Below are positions 1-7,492 of a stretch of 22,824 bases of DNA, one piece after another. Positions within the stretch are counted from its first letter, which is position 1, and each line of letters starts with the position of its first letter. Both the position numbers and the translations under genes were made by a program. This stretch comes from Cycloclasticus sp. (GTDB lineage Bacteria; Pseudomonadota; Gammaproteobacteria; Methylococcales; Cycloclasticaceae): the NCBI GenBank assembly GCA_018066825.1, contig JAGPVU010000153.1, positions 1-22,824 of the forward strand. Reading direction: 5' to 3'. Below the pieces are notes generated by a model that saw only the letters and a list, made by a program, of their open reading frames with translations, was not told where the DNA came from and searched no databases.

Positions 1-922
1 CTATCAAGTCGTGCCTTATAGCCCTTATCGCACGCTTTTCCCACCTTCATTGGTCCCAGTTGGGCGTCAATTGAAGCCAACACTAATTCATACAACCCCA
101 GATTATGCTTTTTTTCATGCAAAAAAAGGCGTTCCTTTAGTACTGACATTTCATAATTATGTTTTAGATGATTATATGCGTGCATACAGCAGCGCTCTTC
201 AGAATATCCATTATCAAACCGACTTAAAGTGGTTGACTAAAAAGGCGGTTAACCTAGCCAGTGAGTTAACGGCGGTGAGCCAATTTACAGCTAAGCTAGT
301 GCAGAAGGAATTGGGGCTAGATAAGGAAATTCGGGTAATTTATAACGGTATAGATGAGGCTGTCTTTGTCCCATCAAGTAAACTAGCCAATCAAAAAAAT
401 ATCAAGGTGTTGTTTAGCGGTAATTTAAGTAGTAGAAAAGGTGCTCAGTGGTTATTGCCCATATTAAATAAACTGAACCCCAATATTTCAATTTGTTACA
501 CATCGGGTTTGCGTAATGTGAAGGCACTGCCAGCGCATCCTCGTTTGGTTAATTTAGGCCGAGTTGACTATGCAGATATGCCAGCCTTATATCAGTCAGC
601 CGACATTCTTTTGTTTCCAACGGTGCGAGAAGGGTTTGGTTTGGCCGCAGCTGAAGCAATGGCGTGTGGATTGCCTGTTGTGGCAACTGATTGCTCTGCT
701 TTACCAGAGTTAATTGATAATGGCACAGGCGGTTTTTTATGTGGTTTAGGCAAGGTAGATGACTTTGCCGAAAAGATTAATTTCTTGGCTGGTAGTGCAA
801 GGTTACGTAAAGAAATGGGTGCCTATAACCGGGAGAAAGTAGAGCGTTTATTTACCTTAGAAAGAATGGTTACTGCGTACAAGGTGTTGTTTGAAGAGGT
901 GATTGATCAGGTTAACTTTTAG
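1..922 (+). CDS. GT4-family glycosyltransferase, 5'-truncated by window edge
   Basis: This is the C-terminal part of a retaining glycosyltransferase of the GT4 type (GT-B fold), which moves a sugar from a nucleotide-sugar to a lipid-linked or polysaccharide acceptor at the cytoplasmic face of the membrane. The frame is open to the left edge (codons from position 2), so the GTG at 11 is probably not the true start; about 303 residues are visible against roughly 350-400 for the family. Visible hallmarks are a VIYNGID segment after the N-terminal domain, a VLFSGNLSSRKGAQ nucleotide-binding segment, and the E-x7-E motif REGFGLAAAE (Glu207 and Glu215 counted from GTG 11) followed by AMACGLPVVAT. 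Its 3' end overlaps the convergent GT4 gene by 11 bases. Donor and acceptor cannot be inferred. Confidence 0.85.
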   Translation, partial: YQVVPYSPYRTLFPPSLVPVGRQLKPTLIHTTPDYAFFHAKKGVPLVLTFHNYVLDDYMRAYSSALQNIHYQTDLKWLTKKAVNLASELTAVSQFTAKLVQKELGLDKEIRVIYNGIDEAVFVPSSKLANQKNIKVLFSGNLSSRKGAQWLLPILNKLNPNISICYTSGLRNVKALPAHPRLVNLGRVDYADMPALYQSADILLFPTVREGFGLAAAEAMACGLPVVATDCSALPELIDNGTGGFLCGLGKVDDFAEKINFLAGSARLRKEMGAYNREKVERLFTLERMVTAYKVLFEEVIDQVNF

Positions 923-2132
923 TAGATAGATCATTAAATATTGAAATAAATTGTTGCGCGATGGGTTCCCACGAATAGGTTTTAACTAGATGCTCTAATG
1001 CGCTTCCACTATAGGCTTCAGTAGTTTTTGGATTGTTAACCAGAAGTTGAATAGCTGTTGATAGTGCGCTTGAGTTCTTTTGCTGCACAAGTAAACCAGT
1101 TTTACCATCTGTAATTACTTCAGAAATGCCGCCGACGGTTGTAGCTATGATAGGGGTTTTACTTGCCATAGCTTCCAATAAAATAACGCCCTGTCCCTCG
1201 GTATCACCTTTTGAGTCAATAATGGACGGCGCTACAAATAATGTGGCGGCAGCGTAAAAGTCAGGAAGTTGTTTGTTTTGTATTTGTCCCCAGAATTTTA
1301 TATTTTTGACGCCTAAATTCTGGGCCTGATGTTCAAGGCTTTTACGTTCATCACCATCTCCAACAATCCACAAAGTGGACTCATCTTGAGTTTTTTTAGG
1401 CAGCATTGAAAATGCTTTAATAAGATATTTAACGCCTTTTTTTTCGACCAATCGGCCAACGAATAAGATTATTTTTCTAGTTTCAGTGCCTAATACGTTA
1501 TCCGCATTGCCAGATCTGAAATGTTCGATATCCACGCCCATTGGAATAATGATTGGTTTTGGTAGATCACTGGTAGTGCCAAAAGCTTTTGCAGTAGCAG
1601 ACGTGTTTGCTGTCCAAAATTTACATCGCTTGAGTGTAAATACTTTTAATCGACTCAGTAGGTCAGTATTAAGCGAGAAAGCGTCACCACCATGTGCTGT
1701 CGCAATGACAGGTATATTTAACAGTTTGCCGACAATAACGGCTATAAACCCTTGAGGGATAATCCAGTGTGCATGAATAACATCAGGTTTTATTTTTTTA
1801 CATAAAAATAACAGAGAAAAAAACATACTAATTAAAAAAAAAGGAACGTGTAAATAAAGCAGTTTGTTCCTTTTTAAATTCGGCAGTATCCCTGAGCCAT
1901 ATGTTAGTTGTTGCCATTGTTTTGGAAGGTATTGGAACCAGTGATTTTTTACGCCCGCATCAAGGGCTGCATTTTTAACACGAGGGTGGTCGGGTGCTAA
2001 AACATGAATATCTACACCTTGCTTAGCTAGATTGGTAGCAAGATATCGCAAGAAGACAGAGCTGTTGTCGCTATCATTTCTTGGGTAGCTTGATGTAAGC
2101 AGCAAGACTTTTAATGGAGCTGAGGTGTTCAT
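912..2132 (-). CDS. GT4-family glycosyltransferase, 406 aa
   Basis: A full-length GT-B fold GT4 glycosyltransferase, likely for surface polysaccharide or glycolipid assembly. The N-terminal domain begins with VLLLTSSYPRNDSDNSSVF, a typical glycine/serine-rich acceptor-side entry. It carries a hydrophobic stretch around residues 93-110 (HVPFFLISMFFSLLFL), probably a membrane-associating helix, just before the PDVIHAHW motif. The C-terminal domain has ILFVGRLVEKKGVKYLI and the E-x7-E signature EGQGVILLE followed by AMASKTPIIATTVGG. It is the last gene of a leftward set (receiver protein, GT2, this gene), with 29 bases between GT2 and its start. I see no good ribosome-binding site. The coding strand carries runs of 9 and 8 T, unusual in this otherwise mixed sequence. 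Specificity is unknown. Confidence 0.88.
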   Translation of the reverse strand: MNTSAPLKVLLLTSSYPRNDSDNSSVFLRYLATNLAKQGVDIHVLAPDHPRVKNAALDAGVKNHWFQYLPKQWQQLTYGSGILPNLKRNKLLYLHVPFFLISMFFSLLFLCKKIKPDVIHAHWIIPQGFIAVIVGKLLNIPVIATAHGGDAFSLNTDLLSRLKVFTLKRCKFWTANTSATAKAFGTTSDLPKPIIIPMGVDIEHFRSGNADNVLGTETRKIILFVGRLVEKKGVKYLIKAFSMLPKKTQDESTLWIVGDGDERKSLEHQAQNLGVKNIKFWGQIQNKQLPDFYAAATLFVAPSIIDSKGDTEGQGVILLEAMASKTPIIATTVGGISEVITDGKTGLLVQQKNSSALSTAIQLLVNNPKTTEAYSGSALEHLVKTYSWEPIAQQFISIFNDLSTKS

Positions 2133-2161
2133 TAAGGCTTAATAATGTGCAAATTTATAAT

Positions 2162-3034
2162 TTAGTCTTTATCTGTATTTCTATAATGCAACGAGGAAAT
2201 TTGCTCAGACAATATCCCCATCAAAAAGATAAAAACAGACGCAACGTACAATAAGAGTGTGCCATTACTAAAATTTCCAGACATGGCATAGGTGCTGATA
2301 TGGTTGACTACACCAAGCAAAAAACAGGCGACACTGGTAGGTAAAAATAAACGCATGGGTGAAAACAGCGCGCCAATTTTTAAGATAATAATAAAAAAAC
2401 GCAAGCCGTCTTTGAGTAGTTTTATTTTACTTTTGCCTTCTCGTTTACCGGCTTTAATTGGGATGTAAGCAACGGGCAAAGCAGAACGAAAAAAAGCCAT
2501 CGTTGAGGTAGTCGGATACGAAAAGCCGTTGGGTAGTAAATAGAGAAATCTTTTAAAATGCTTGGCTCGAACGGCGCGAAAGCCGGACGTCAGGTCTTCA
2601 ATTTTATGCCCGGTCATAAAGGACGCTAATTGATTAAAAATAGCATTGCCCAATAAGCGTTTTTTTGATGCGTGAGAGCCAGACTCTCTAGCGCCCACCA
2701 CCATATCGTAGCCTTCAGCTAACTTATCGAGTAATCGTTGAATGTCCTTTGGCTTATGCTGGCCATCGGCATCCATAAAAACGATGATTTCTCCAGAAGC
2801 GTTGCGTGCACCTGTTTTGATGGCAGCGCCGTTGCCTAAGGGGTGGGGGTGGGAAATAACCTTAACGTCGAATTGGCGACAAATTTCAACGGACTTGTCA
2901 GTTGAGCCATCGTCGATCACCAATATTTCTGCTTCTGCATGCAGTTCTTTTAGTTTAGGTAACAATGCGCCGAGATTTTTTGCTTCATTCAAGCAGGGCA
3001 TCACAATGCTGAAGTGGTTTTTAGGTGTTGCCAT
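2162..3034 (-). CDS. GT2-family glycosyltransferase (polyprenyl-phosphate hexosyltransferase-like)
   Basis: A GT-A fold family 2 enzyme resembling dolichol/undecaprenyl-phosphate sugar transferases (DPM1/GtrB-like), which load a sugar onto a polyprenyl phosphate carrier. Seen directly: the N-terminal IVMPCLNEAKNL segment, the nucleotide-binding VIDDGSTD (Asp41-Asp42), the metal-binding DAD at residues 88-90 within FMDADGQH, and EDLTSGFRAV in the acceptor region. The last 80 residues contain two hydrophobic helices (roughly 225-245 and 258-278), as in GtrB-type proteins. It follows the two-receiver gene by 12 bases and precedes the GT4 gene by 29, so the three are probably co-transcribed. With the GT4 enzymes on either side it suggests lipid-linked glycan synthesis; the sugar is not predictable from sequence. 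Confidence 0.85.
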   Translation of the reverse strand: MATPKNHFSIVMPCLNEAKNLGALLPKLKELHAEAEILVIDDGSTDKSVEICRQFDVKVISHPHPLGNGAAIKTGARNASGEIIVFMDADGQHKPKDIQRLLDKLAEGYDMVVGARESGSHASKKRLLGNAIFNQLASFMTGHKIEDLTSGFRAVRAKHFKRFLYLLPNGFSYPTTSTMAFFRSALPVAYIPIKAGKREGKSKIKLLKDGLRFFIIILKIGALFSPMRLFLPTSVACFLLGVVNHISTYAMSGNFSNGTLLLYVASVFIFLMGILSEQISSLHYRNTDKD

Positions 3035-3046
3035 TAGCCGGTGAAT

Positions 3047-3838
3047 TTATTGTAATAATTGGGAAATCAATTGTCTCACATTATCGGGCTCAAAGGGTTT
3101 ATCGCAAATGGCTGAAACACCGGCTTGTTGTACAGCAGCTAGCCGACTTTTGTTATGTTCGCTGGTCACCATAATGATGGGAACAGAGGGTTGGTTGCTG
3201 TTTTGCCGGATATAGGCAGATAACTCACAGCCGTCCATTTCTGGCATATTGTAGTCCGTGACGATTAAATCGAATAAAGAGTTATTCAAAATATCAACGG
3301 CTTCAAGGCCATTTTCAGCTTGGGTGATGTTATCCAACCCCATAGAAACGAGTGTTTTTTTGATGTATTTTCTAGCTAAAGCACTGTCATCGACCACTAA
3401 TATTTTAAGGTCCTCGAGATGGGCGTTACCGATCTGTATTTCTTCGGGATTAATGTGGCTAAGGGTTGCTTTGAGCGCTAGTTTCATATCATTGGCATCA
3501 AAAGGCTTTGGTAAAATGGCAACAACCCCCGCTTGTCGAACGGTATCCAATTGGTGGATGTCGGTTACGCTAGAAACCAGAACAAAACAGATTTCGTGGT
3601 TAACCTCGTCCTCTCTAAGCGTGTGCAGTAGTTCACTGCCGGTCATATCACTTAGATAATAGGCGCTGAGTACGACATCAGGGGCGCTAAAGCTAATAAA
3701 ATCGAGAGCCTCTTGTGCTGAGTTCACGCAATCGACGTTGTTAATGCCTAAGCTATTGAGCTCGCGTTCTATGATTCGTTGTTGTGTGCCAGAAGGCTCA
3801 ACTAAAAGCACGCTTAAATCTTGTAAATCAATATCCAT
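3047..3838 (-). CDS. Tandem-receiver response regulator; first receiver degenerate
   Basis: Two CheY-like receiver domains and nothing else (263 aa), so a signalling protein without a DNA-binding or enzymatic output domain. Receiver 2 (about 143-263) is complete: acidic pair Asp150-Asp151 (VVDDSALAR), phosphoacceptor Asp195 (VTDYNMPEMDG), Thr225 and Lys247 (DKPF). Receiver 1 (about 7-128) keeps Ser89 and Lys111 (PKPF) but has Ala59 where the phosphorylated Asp belongs (VVLSAYYLSDMTG) and a single Glu14 instead of the acidic pair (LLVEPSG). It therefore should not be phosphorylated. It is the first gene of the leftward unit with GT2 and GT4, which hints at, but does not prove, control of glycan synthesis or a shared surface-related job. 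It could also simply be a CheY-like adaptor that uses receiver 1 as a protein-binding module. Confidence 0.85.
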   Translation of the reverse strand: MDIDLQDLSVLLVEPSGTQQRIIERELNSLGINNVDCVNSAQEALDFISFSAPDVVLSAYYLSDMTGSELLHTLREDEVNHEICFVLVSSVTDIHQLDTVRQAGVVAILPKPFDANDMKLALKATLSHINPEEIQIGNAHLEDLKILVVDDSALARKYIKKTLVSMGLDNITQAENGLEAVDILNNSLFDLIVTDYNMPEMDGCELSAYIRQNSNQPSVPIIMVTSEHNKSRLAAVQQAGVSAICDKPFEPDNVRQLISQLLQ

Positions 3839-3914
3839 AACATCTCTTAAAATTAATATCTTTAAGTAGTCTAGTTGAAAATAAGGGTTTTACTGAAAAA
3901 GTTGGTCGAGTGAG

Positions 3915-3923
3915 TGATAAAAT
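3915..3923 (+). promoter_or_regulatory. Candidate extended -10 promoter for the DUF2970 gene
   Basis: The sequence TGATAAAAT has the TGn extension plus a TAAAAT hexamer (five of six to consensus) and would start transcription near 3930, about 20 bases before the ATG at 3949. No convincing -35 lies upstream, which is acceptable for extended -10 promoters. Prediction by eye only. Confidence 0.35.
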
Positions 3924-3948
3924 ACCATTTTTTATTCGAGCGTCTTAA

Positions 3949-4167
3949 ATGAACGATAATAAGGTGAGCCAGAACAGCCAAAAACCCTCGTTTTGGCAGA
4001 TGGTGGCGAGTACGCTATTGTCATTTTTGGGTGTTTCTAAAGAGTCGCGCCGTCAGCGGGATTTTGAGCATGGAAACCCCAAAGTTTTTATTGTTAGTGG
4101 CTTTATAGTGGTATTTTTATTTATTATGGCTGTAGTGGTCGTGGTGAAACTTGTTTTAGCTAATTAA
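3949..4167 (+). CDS. DUF2970 family small membrane protein
   Basis: A 72-residue protein of the DUF2970 family, whose function is not known. The N-terminal half is a polar/amphipathic segment with FWQMVASTLLSFLGVSKESR, then RQRDFEHGNPKVFIVSG, the conserved core of this family. The C-terminal half is one strong transmembrane helix (residues about 48-70), so it is likely a single-pass inner-membrane protein with the N-terminus inside. The start ATG has only a weak ribosome-binding site. It stands alone between the divergent receiver gene and the convergent valS gene. The family is commonly found in proteobacteria as a small stand-alone gene; I would not infer a role in valine metabolism from the neighbour. 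Confidence 0.8.
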   Translation: MNDNKVSQNSQKPSFWQMVASTLLSFLGVSKESRRQRDFEHGNPKVFIVSGFIVVFLFIMAVVVVVKLVLAN

Positions 4168-4198
4168 AGTGCTAAAGCCCTTTGGGTTTAATTAGCTA
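4157..4198. terminator. 12-bp perfect inverted repeat between convergent genes, possible bidirectional terminator
   Basis: The arms TAGCTAATTAAA (4157-4168) and TTTAATTAGCTA (4187-4198) are perfect inverse complements around an 18-base centre that itself contains CCCTTTGGG (4178-4186). The left arm overlaps the stop codon of the DUF2970 gene and the right arm ends 7 bases before the valS stop. Position and symmetry suggest a two-way transcription end. However, the stem is AT-rich and no clean T-run follows on either strand, so it is not a textbook intrinsic terminator. Confidence 0.45.
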
Positions 4199-4205
4199 GA
4201 CTAAA

Positions 4206-6974
4206 TTACAGGCTAGCTATTTTATCTATTTGCTGCTTTAGACTATTGAGCTTTGACGATATTTCTTGCTGTTTTTGTTTTTCATTTTCAACCACAGTTG
4301 CAGGGGCTTTGTCCACAAAGCCTGCATTAGCAAGTTTTCCGGTGATTCGAGCGAGCTCTTTTTCTAACTTGTCTATTTCTTTATTAAGTCGTTCCAACTC
4401 GGCGCTTTTATCTATTAAGCCAGCCATTGGAATCAGAATTTGCATTTCGCCTACTAAAGCAATTGCAGATTGGGGGGCTTCGTCAGTGGTTGGTAGAGTA
4501 TCAATGGACGCTAAACGGGCTAGTTTATTCAGTAACAATAGGTTGTTTTTTAGCCGTGTTTGATCATCGGTAGAGGTGTTTTTTAACAGTACCGGCAATG
4601 GCTTGCTCGGTGCAATATTCATCTCGCCACGAATTTTACGAACGCCCATCACAAAGTCCATGACCCATTGCATCTCTTGTTCAGCGTCGGCAGAAATTCT
4701 ACTGTCGTCAGGTGTTGGAAAAGGTTGAAGCATAATTGTGTCGCCAGACTTTCCTGCCAAGGGTGCTACTTGTTGCCAAATTTCTTCAGTGATAAAGGGC
4801 ATCAGTGGGTGCAGCAAACGCAATACAGTTTCTAATACGCGAATAAGCGTTCTGCGAGTACCGCGTTTTTGCTGTTCATTACTGCTTTCATCCAACAGGA
4901 TGGGTTTTGATAGCTCCAAATACCAATCACAATATTCGTTCCACAAAAATTCGTACAGCGATTGGGCTGCTAAATCGAAACGGTATTTGTCTATGCAGTC
5001 AATCACATTGGCTTCAGTCCTTTGCAAGCGTGAGATGATCCAACGATCCGCCAAACTGAGTTCAACGGGTGCGTCATCCAACCCGGTGTCTTCACCCTCG
5101 GTATTCATTAATACGTAACGGGTGGCGTTCCAAAGCTTGTTGCAGAAATTTCTGTTGCCTTCAATACGGTTTAAATCAAAGCGGATATCACGCCCGGTTG
5201 AGGCCAGCGAAGCAAAGGTAAATCGCAAGGCGTCGGTGCCGAATGAAGGGATGCCATCGGGAAAGTGTTTACGCGTGTCCTTCTCGATTTTAGTCGCCAT
5301 CTTCGGCTGCATTAAGCCTTGGGTGCGTTTTTCAACTAAGGCTTGTAGGCTAATACCGTCAATTAAATCAATCGGGTCTAAAACATTGCCTTTGGATTTA
5401 GACATTTTTTGGCCTTCTGCGTCGCGTACTAGACCATGGATATAAATTTCTTTAAATGGCACATCATCCATAAACTTCAGGCCCATCATAATCATCCGGG
5501 CGACCCAGAAGAAAATAATATCAAAGCCGGTCACTAATACGCTCGTGGGGTAAAAAGTATCGAGTTCGGGTGTTTTGTCGGGCCAGCCAAGGGTAGAAAA
5601 AGGCCAGAGTGCGGATGAAAACCAGGTGTCTAATACGTCTTCGTCTTGGTTTAATTCAACGTTATTAGCTAGCTGGTGCTTTTTGCGCACCTCGGCCTCA
5701 TCACGCCCAACATAAACCTTGCCTTCAGCGTCATACCAAGCGGGGATACGGTGGCCCCACCAAATTTGTCGCGAGATGCACCAGTCTTGAATGTCATTCA
5801 TCCAGTTGTAATAGGTCTTATCCCAATTTTCAGGCACAAATTTTATTTTGCCACTTTTGACTGCTTCAATAGCCGGTTCAGCGAGTGGTTTTGCTTTAAC
5901 AAACCACTGGTCCGTTAATAAAGGCTCGATGATGACACCTGAGCGATCGCCGCGTGGAATCATCAGTTTGTGATCATCCACCTTAACTAGTAGATCAAGC
6001 GCGTCTAAATCGCTAACAATTTGCTTGCGTGCAGCGACGCGATCCATACCACGGTAGGCGGCTGGTGCGTTTTCGTTAATGCAGGCATCAATGGTAAAAA
6101 TGTTGATGAGTGGCATCGCGTGACGTTGCCCGACCTCATAATCGTTAAAATCGTGTGCAGGGGTTATTTTTACGCAGCCGGTACCAAATTCGGGGTCGAC
6201 ATAGTCGTCAGCAATAACCGGAATCTCACGATCACATAACGGCAGGGCGATCATTTTGCCGATTAAGTGCTGGTAGCGCTCATCGGACGAATGCACCGCA
6301 ACGCAGGCGTCGCCCAGCATGGTTTCGGGTCGCGTGGTAGCGACGACTAGGTCGCCACTGCCATCGGCTAGCGGATAGCGCATATGCCACATATGCCCTT
6401 GTTCTTCTTGCGAAATAACTTCTAAATCAGACACCGCGGTGTGTAGCTTAGGGTCCCAATTAACCAGCCGTTTGCCCCGATAAATAAGGCCTTCTTCGTG
6501 CAGTTTGACAAATACTTCACGTACCGCCTTCGATAAGCCTTCGTCCATGGTAAAGCGTTCACGCGACCAATCGAGCGAAGAGCCCATGCGTCGTAGCTGT
6601 TTTGAAATCGTATTACCAGAATGTTCTTTCCAGTCCCAAATGCGCTCAATAAAGGGTTCGCGGCCTAAATCATGGCGCGTTTTGCCTTCCGCATTTAATT
6701 GGCGCTCAACCACCATTTGGGTGGCGATACCAGCGTGGTCGCTACCTGCTTGCCAGAGGGTGTTATTGCCTTGCATGCGGTGATAGCGCGTTAAAGCATC
6801 CATAATGGTGTCTTGAAAGGCATGCCCCATATGTAAGCTGCCGGTGACATTAGGCGGGGGGATCATGATGCAATACGCTGAATCACCGCCTTGAGGTTCA
6901 AAATAACCGTTTTCTTCCCACTGGGCGTACCAACGTGACTCTATATCGTGGGGGGCGTATGTTTTATCCATCAT
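4206..6974 (-). CDS. valS: Valyl-tRNA synthetase
   Basis: Class I aminoacyl-tRNA synthetase that activates valine with ATP and charges tRNA-Val, with an editing domain that removes threonine mischarged to the tRNA. The 922-residue length is close to the bacterial norm. The first signature is PPPNVTGSLHMGH (HMGH at residues 48-51); the second is KMSKS at 523-527 (GQKMSKSKGNVLDPID). The inserted CP1 editing domain (about 190-330) contains VVATTRPETMLGD. The anticodon-binding domain follows residue 640, and the last 70 residues form the lysine/glutamate-rich coiled-coil arm typical of ValRS. The protein begins Met-Met, with no strong ribosome-binding site. It is the last gene of pepA-holC-valS, 74 bases after holC. 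Confidence 0.98.
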   Translation of the reverse strand: MMDKTYAPHDIESRWYAQWEENGYFEPQGGDSAYCIMIPPPNVTGSLHMGHAFQDTIMDALTRYHRMQGNNTLWQAGSDHAGIATQMVVERQLNAEGKTRHDLGREPFIERIWDWKEHSGNTISKQLRRMGSSLDWSRERFTMDEGLSKAVREVFVKLHEEGLIYRGKRLVNWDPKLHTAVSDLEVISQEEQGHMWHMRYPLADGSGDLVVATTRPETMLGDACVAVHSSDERYQHLIGKMIALPLCDREIPVIADDYVDPEFGTGCVKITPAHDFNDYEVGQRHAMPLINIFTIDACINENAPAAYRGMDRVAARKQIVSDLDALDLLVKVDDHKLMIPRGDRSGVIIEPLLTDQWFVKAKPLAEPAIEAVKSGKIKFVPENWDKTYYNWMNDIQDWCISRQIWWGHRIPAWYDAEGKVYVGRDEAEVRKKHQLANNVELNQDEDVLDTWFSSALWPFSTLGWPDKTPELDTFYPTSVLVTGFDIIFFWVARMIMMGLKFMDDVPFKEIYIHGLVRDAEGQKMSKSKGNVLDPIDLIDGISLQALVEKRTQGLMQPKMATKIEKDTRKHFPDGIPSFGTDALRFTFASLASTGRDIRFDLNRIEGNRNFCNKLWNATRYVLMNTEGEDTGLDDAPVELSLADRWIISRLQRTEANVIDCIDKYRFDLAAQSLYEFLWNEYCDWYLELSKPILLDESSNEQQKRGTRRTLIRVLETVLRLLHPLMPFITEEIWQQVAPLAGKSGDTIMLQPFPTPDDSRISADAEQEMQWVMDFVMGVRKIRGEMNIAPSKPLPVLLKNTSTDDQTRLKNNLLLLNKLARLASIDTLPTTDEAPQSAIALVGEMQILIPMAGLIDKSAELERLNKEIDKLEKELARITGKLANAGFVDKAPATVVENEKQKQQEISSKLNSLKQQIDKIASL

Positions 6975-7048
6975 GATGCACTAGGCTTATCTAAAAGCCG
7001 CCATTATAGCGTTGTCGCGTCGGCTATCGGAACAGTTGCCGTGTTTTT

Positions 7049-7471
7049 TTATAACTTATGTGTATTTAGCGGGTAGCCGCGACTTTTATAAAACTTAAAG
7101 CGTTCCCGCCCAGCTTGTTTGTTGCGTTCGTCTTGGGTCACCAACTCGGCTAAGCGTTCAAAGCGGGTAAAACAATCTGGCGTTTGTTGACTTAGGTTGA
7201 TCAGCACACCATGGATATCAATTGGGTCACCGCTATGGCTGATATACACCGGATGCTGAGCGCAGTCTTCGGCATGTAAGGTGTGTGGCACAAAACTGCT
7301 GGCGGAAAACGACCACAGCAAATCATCAAGCGTTTTAGACTGCTCGTTAGAATTGGTATGTATATACACGCGAAGGCCCTGCTTAACCGCTTTTTGGGTT
7401 AAGCGGCAGGCGTACAGCTGCTGCTGTTCGATTTGGCTGTTAGGCAGCAGGTAAAAATCAACTCGGGTCAT
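7049..7471 (-). CDS. holC: DNA polymerase III chi subunit
   Basis: The chi subunit of the clamp-loader complex, which with psi links the replicase to single-strand DNA-binding protein. The 140-residue length is close to E. coli chi (147). Recognisable features are the start VDFYLLPNSQ, a central WSFSASSFVPHTL segment, PVYISHSGDP, then VLINLSQQTPDCFTRFERLAELV and the C-terminal RFKFYKSRGYPLNTHKL block that is typical of HolC. It lies 21 bases after pepA and before valS, the standard gammaproteobacterial order, which supports the call. No gene for its partner psi (holD) is in the window. Confidence 0.93.
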   Translation of the reverse strand: MTRVDFYLLPNSQIEQQQLYACRLTQKAVKQGLRVYIHTNSNEQSKTLDDLLWSFSASSFVPHTLHAEDCAQHPVYISHSGDPIDIHGVLINLSQQTPDCFTRFERLAELVTQDERNKQAGRERFKFYKSRGYPLNTHKL

Positions 7472-7492
7472 AACGGTAGCCCAATAAATTAT

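Noticed and set aside
4246..6783. Several plus-strand reading frames of 72-126 codons opposite valS
   Set aside because: They lie antisense to a clearly coding gene, have no ribosome-binding sites, and their translations show no family motifs; they are by-products of valS codon use.
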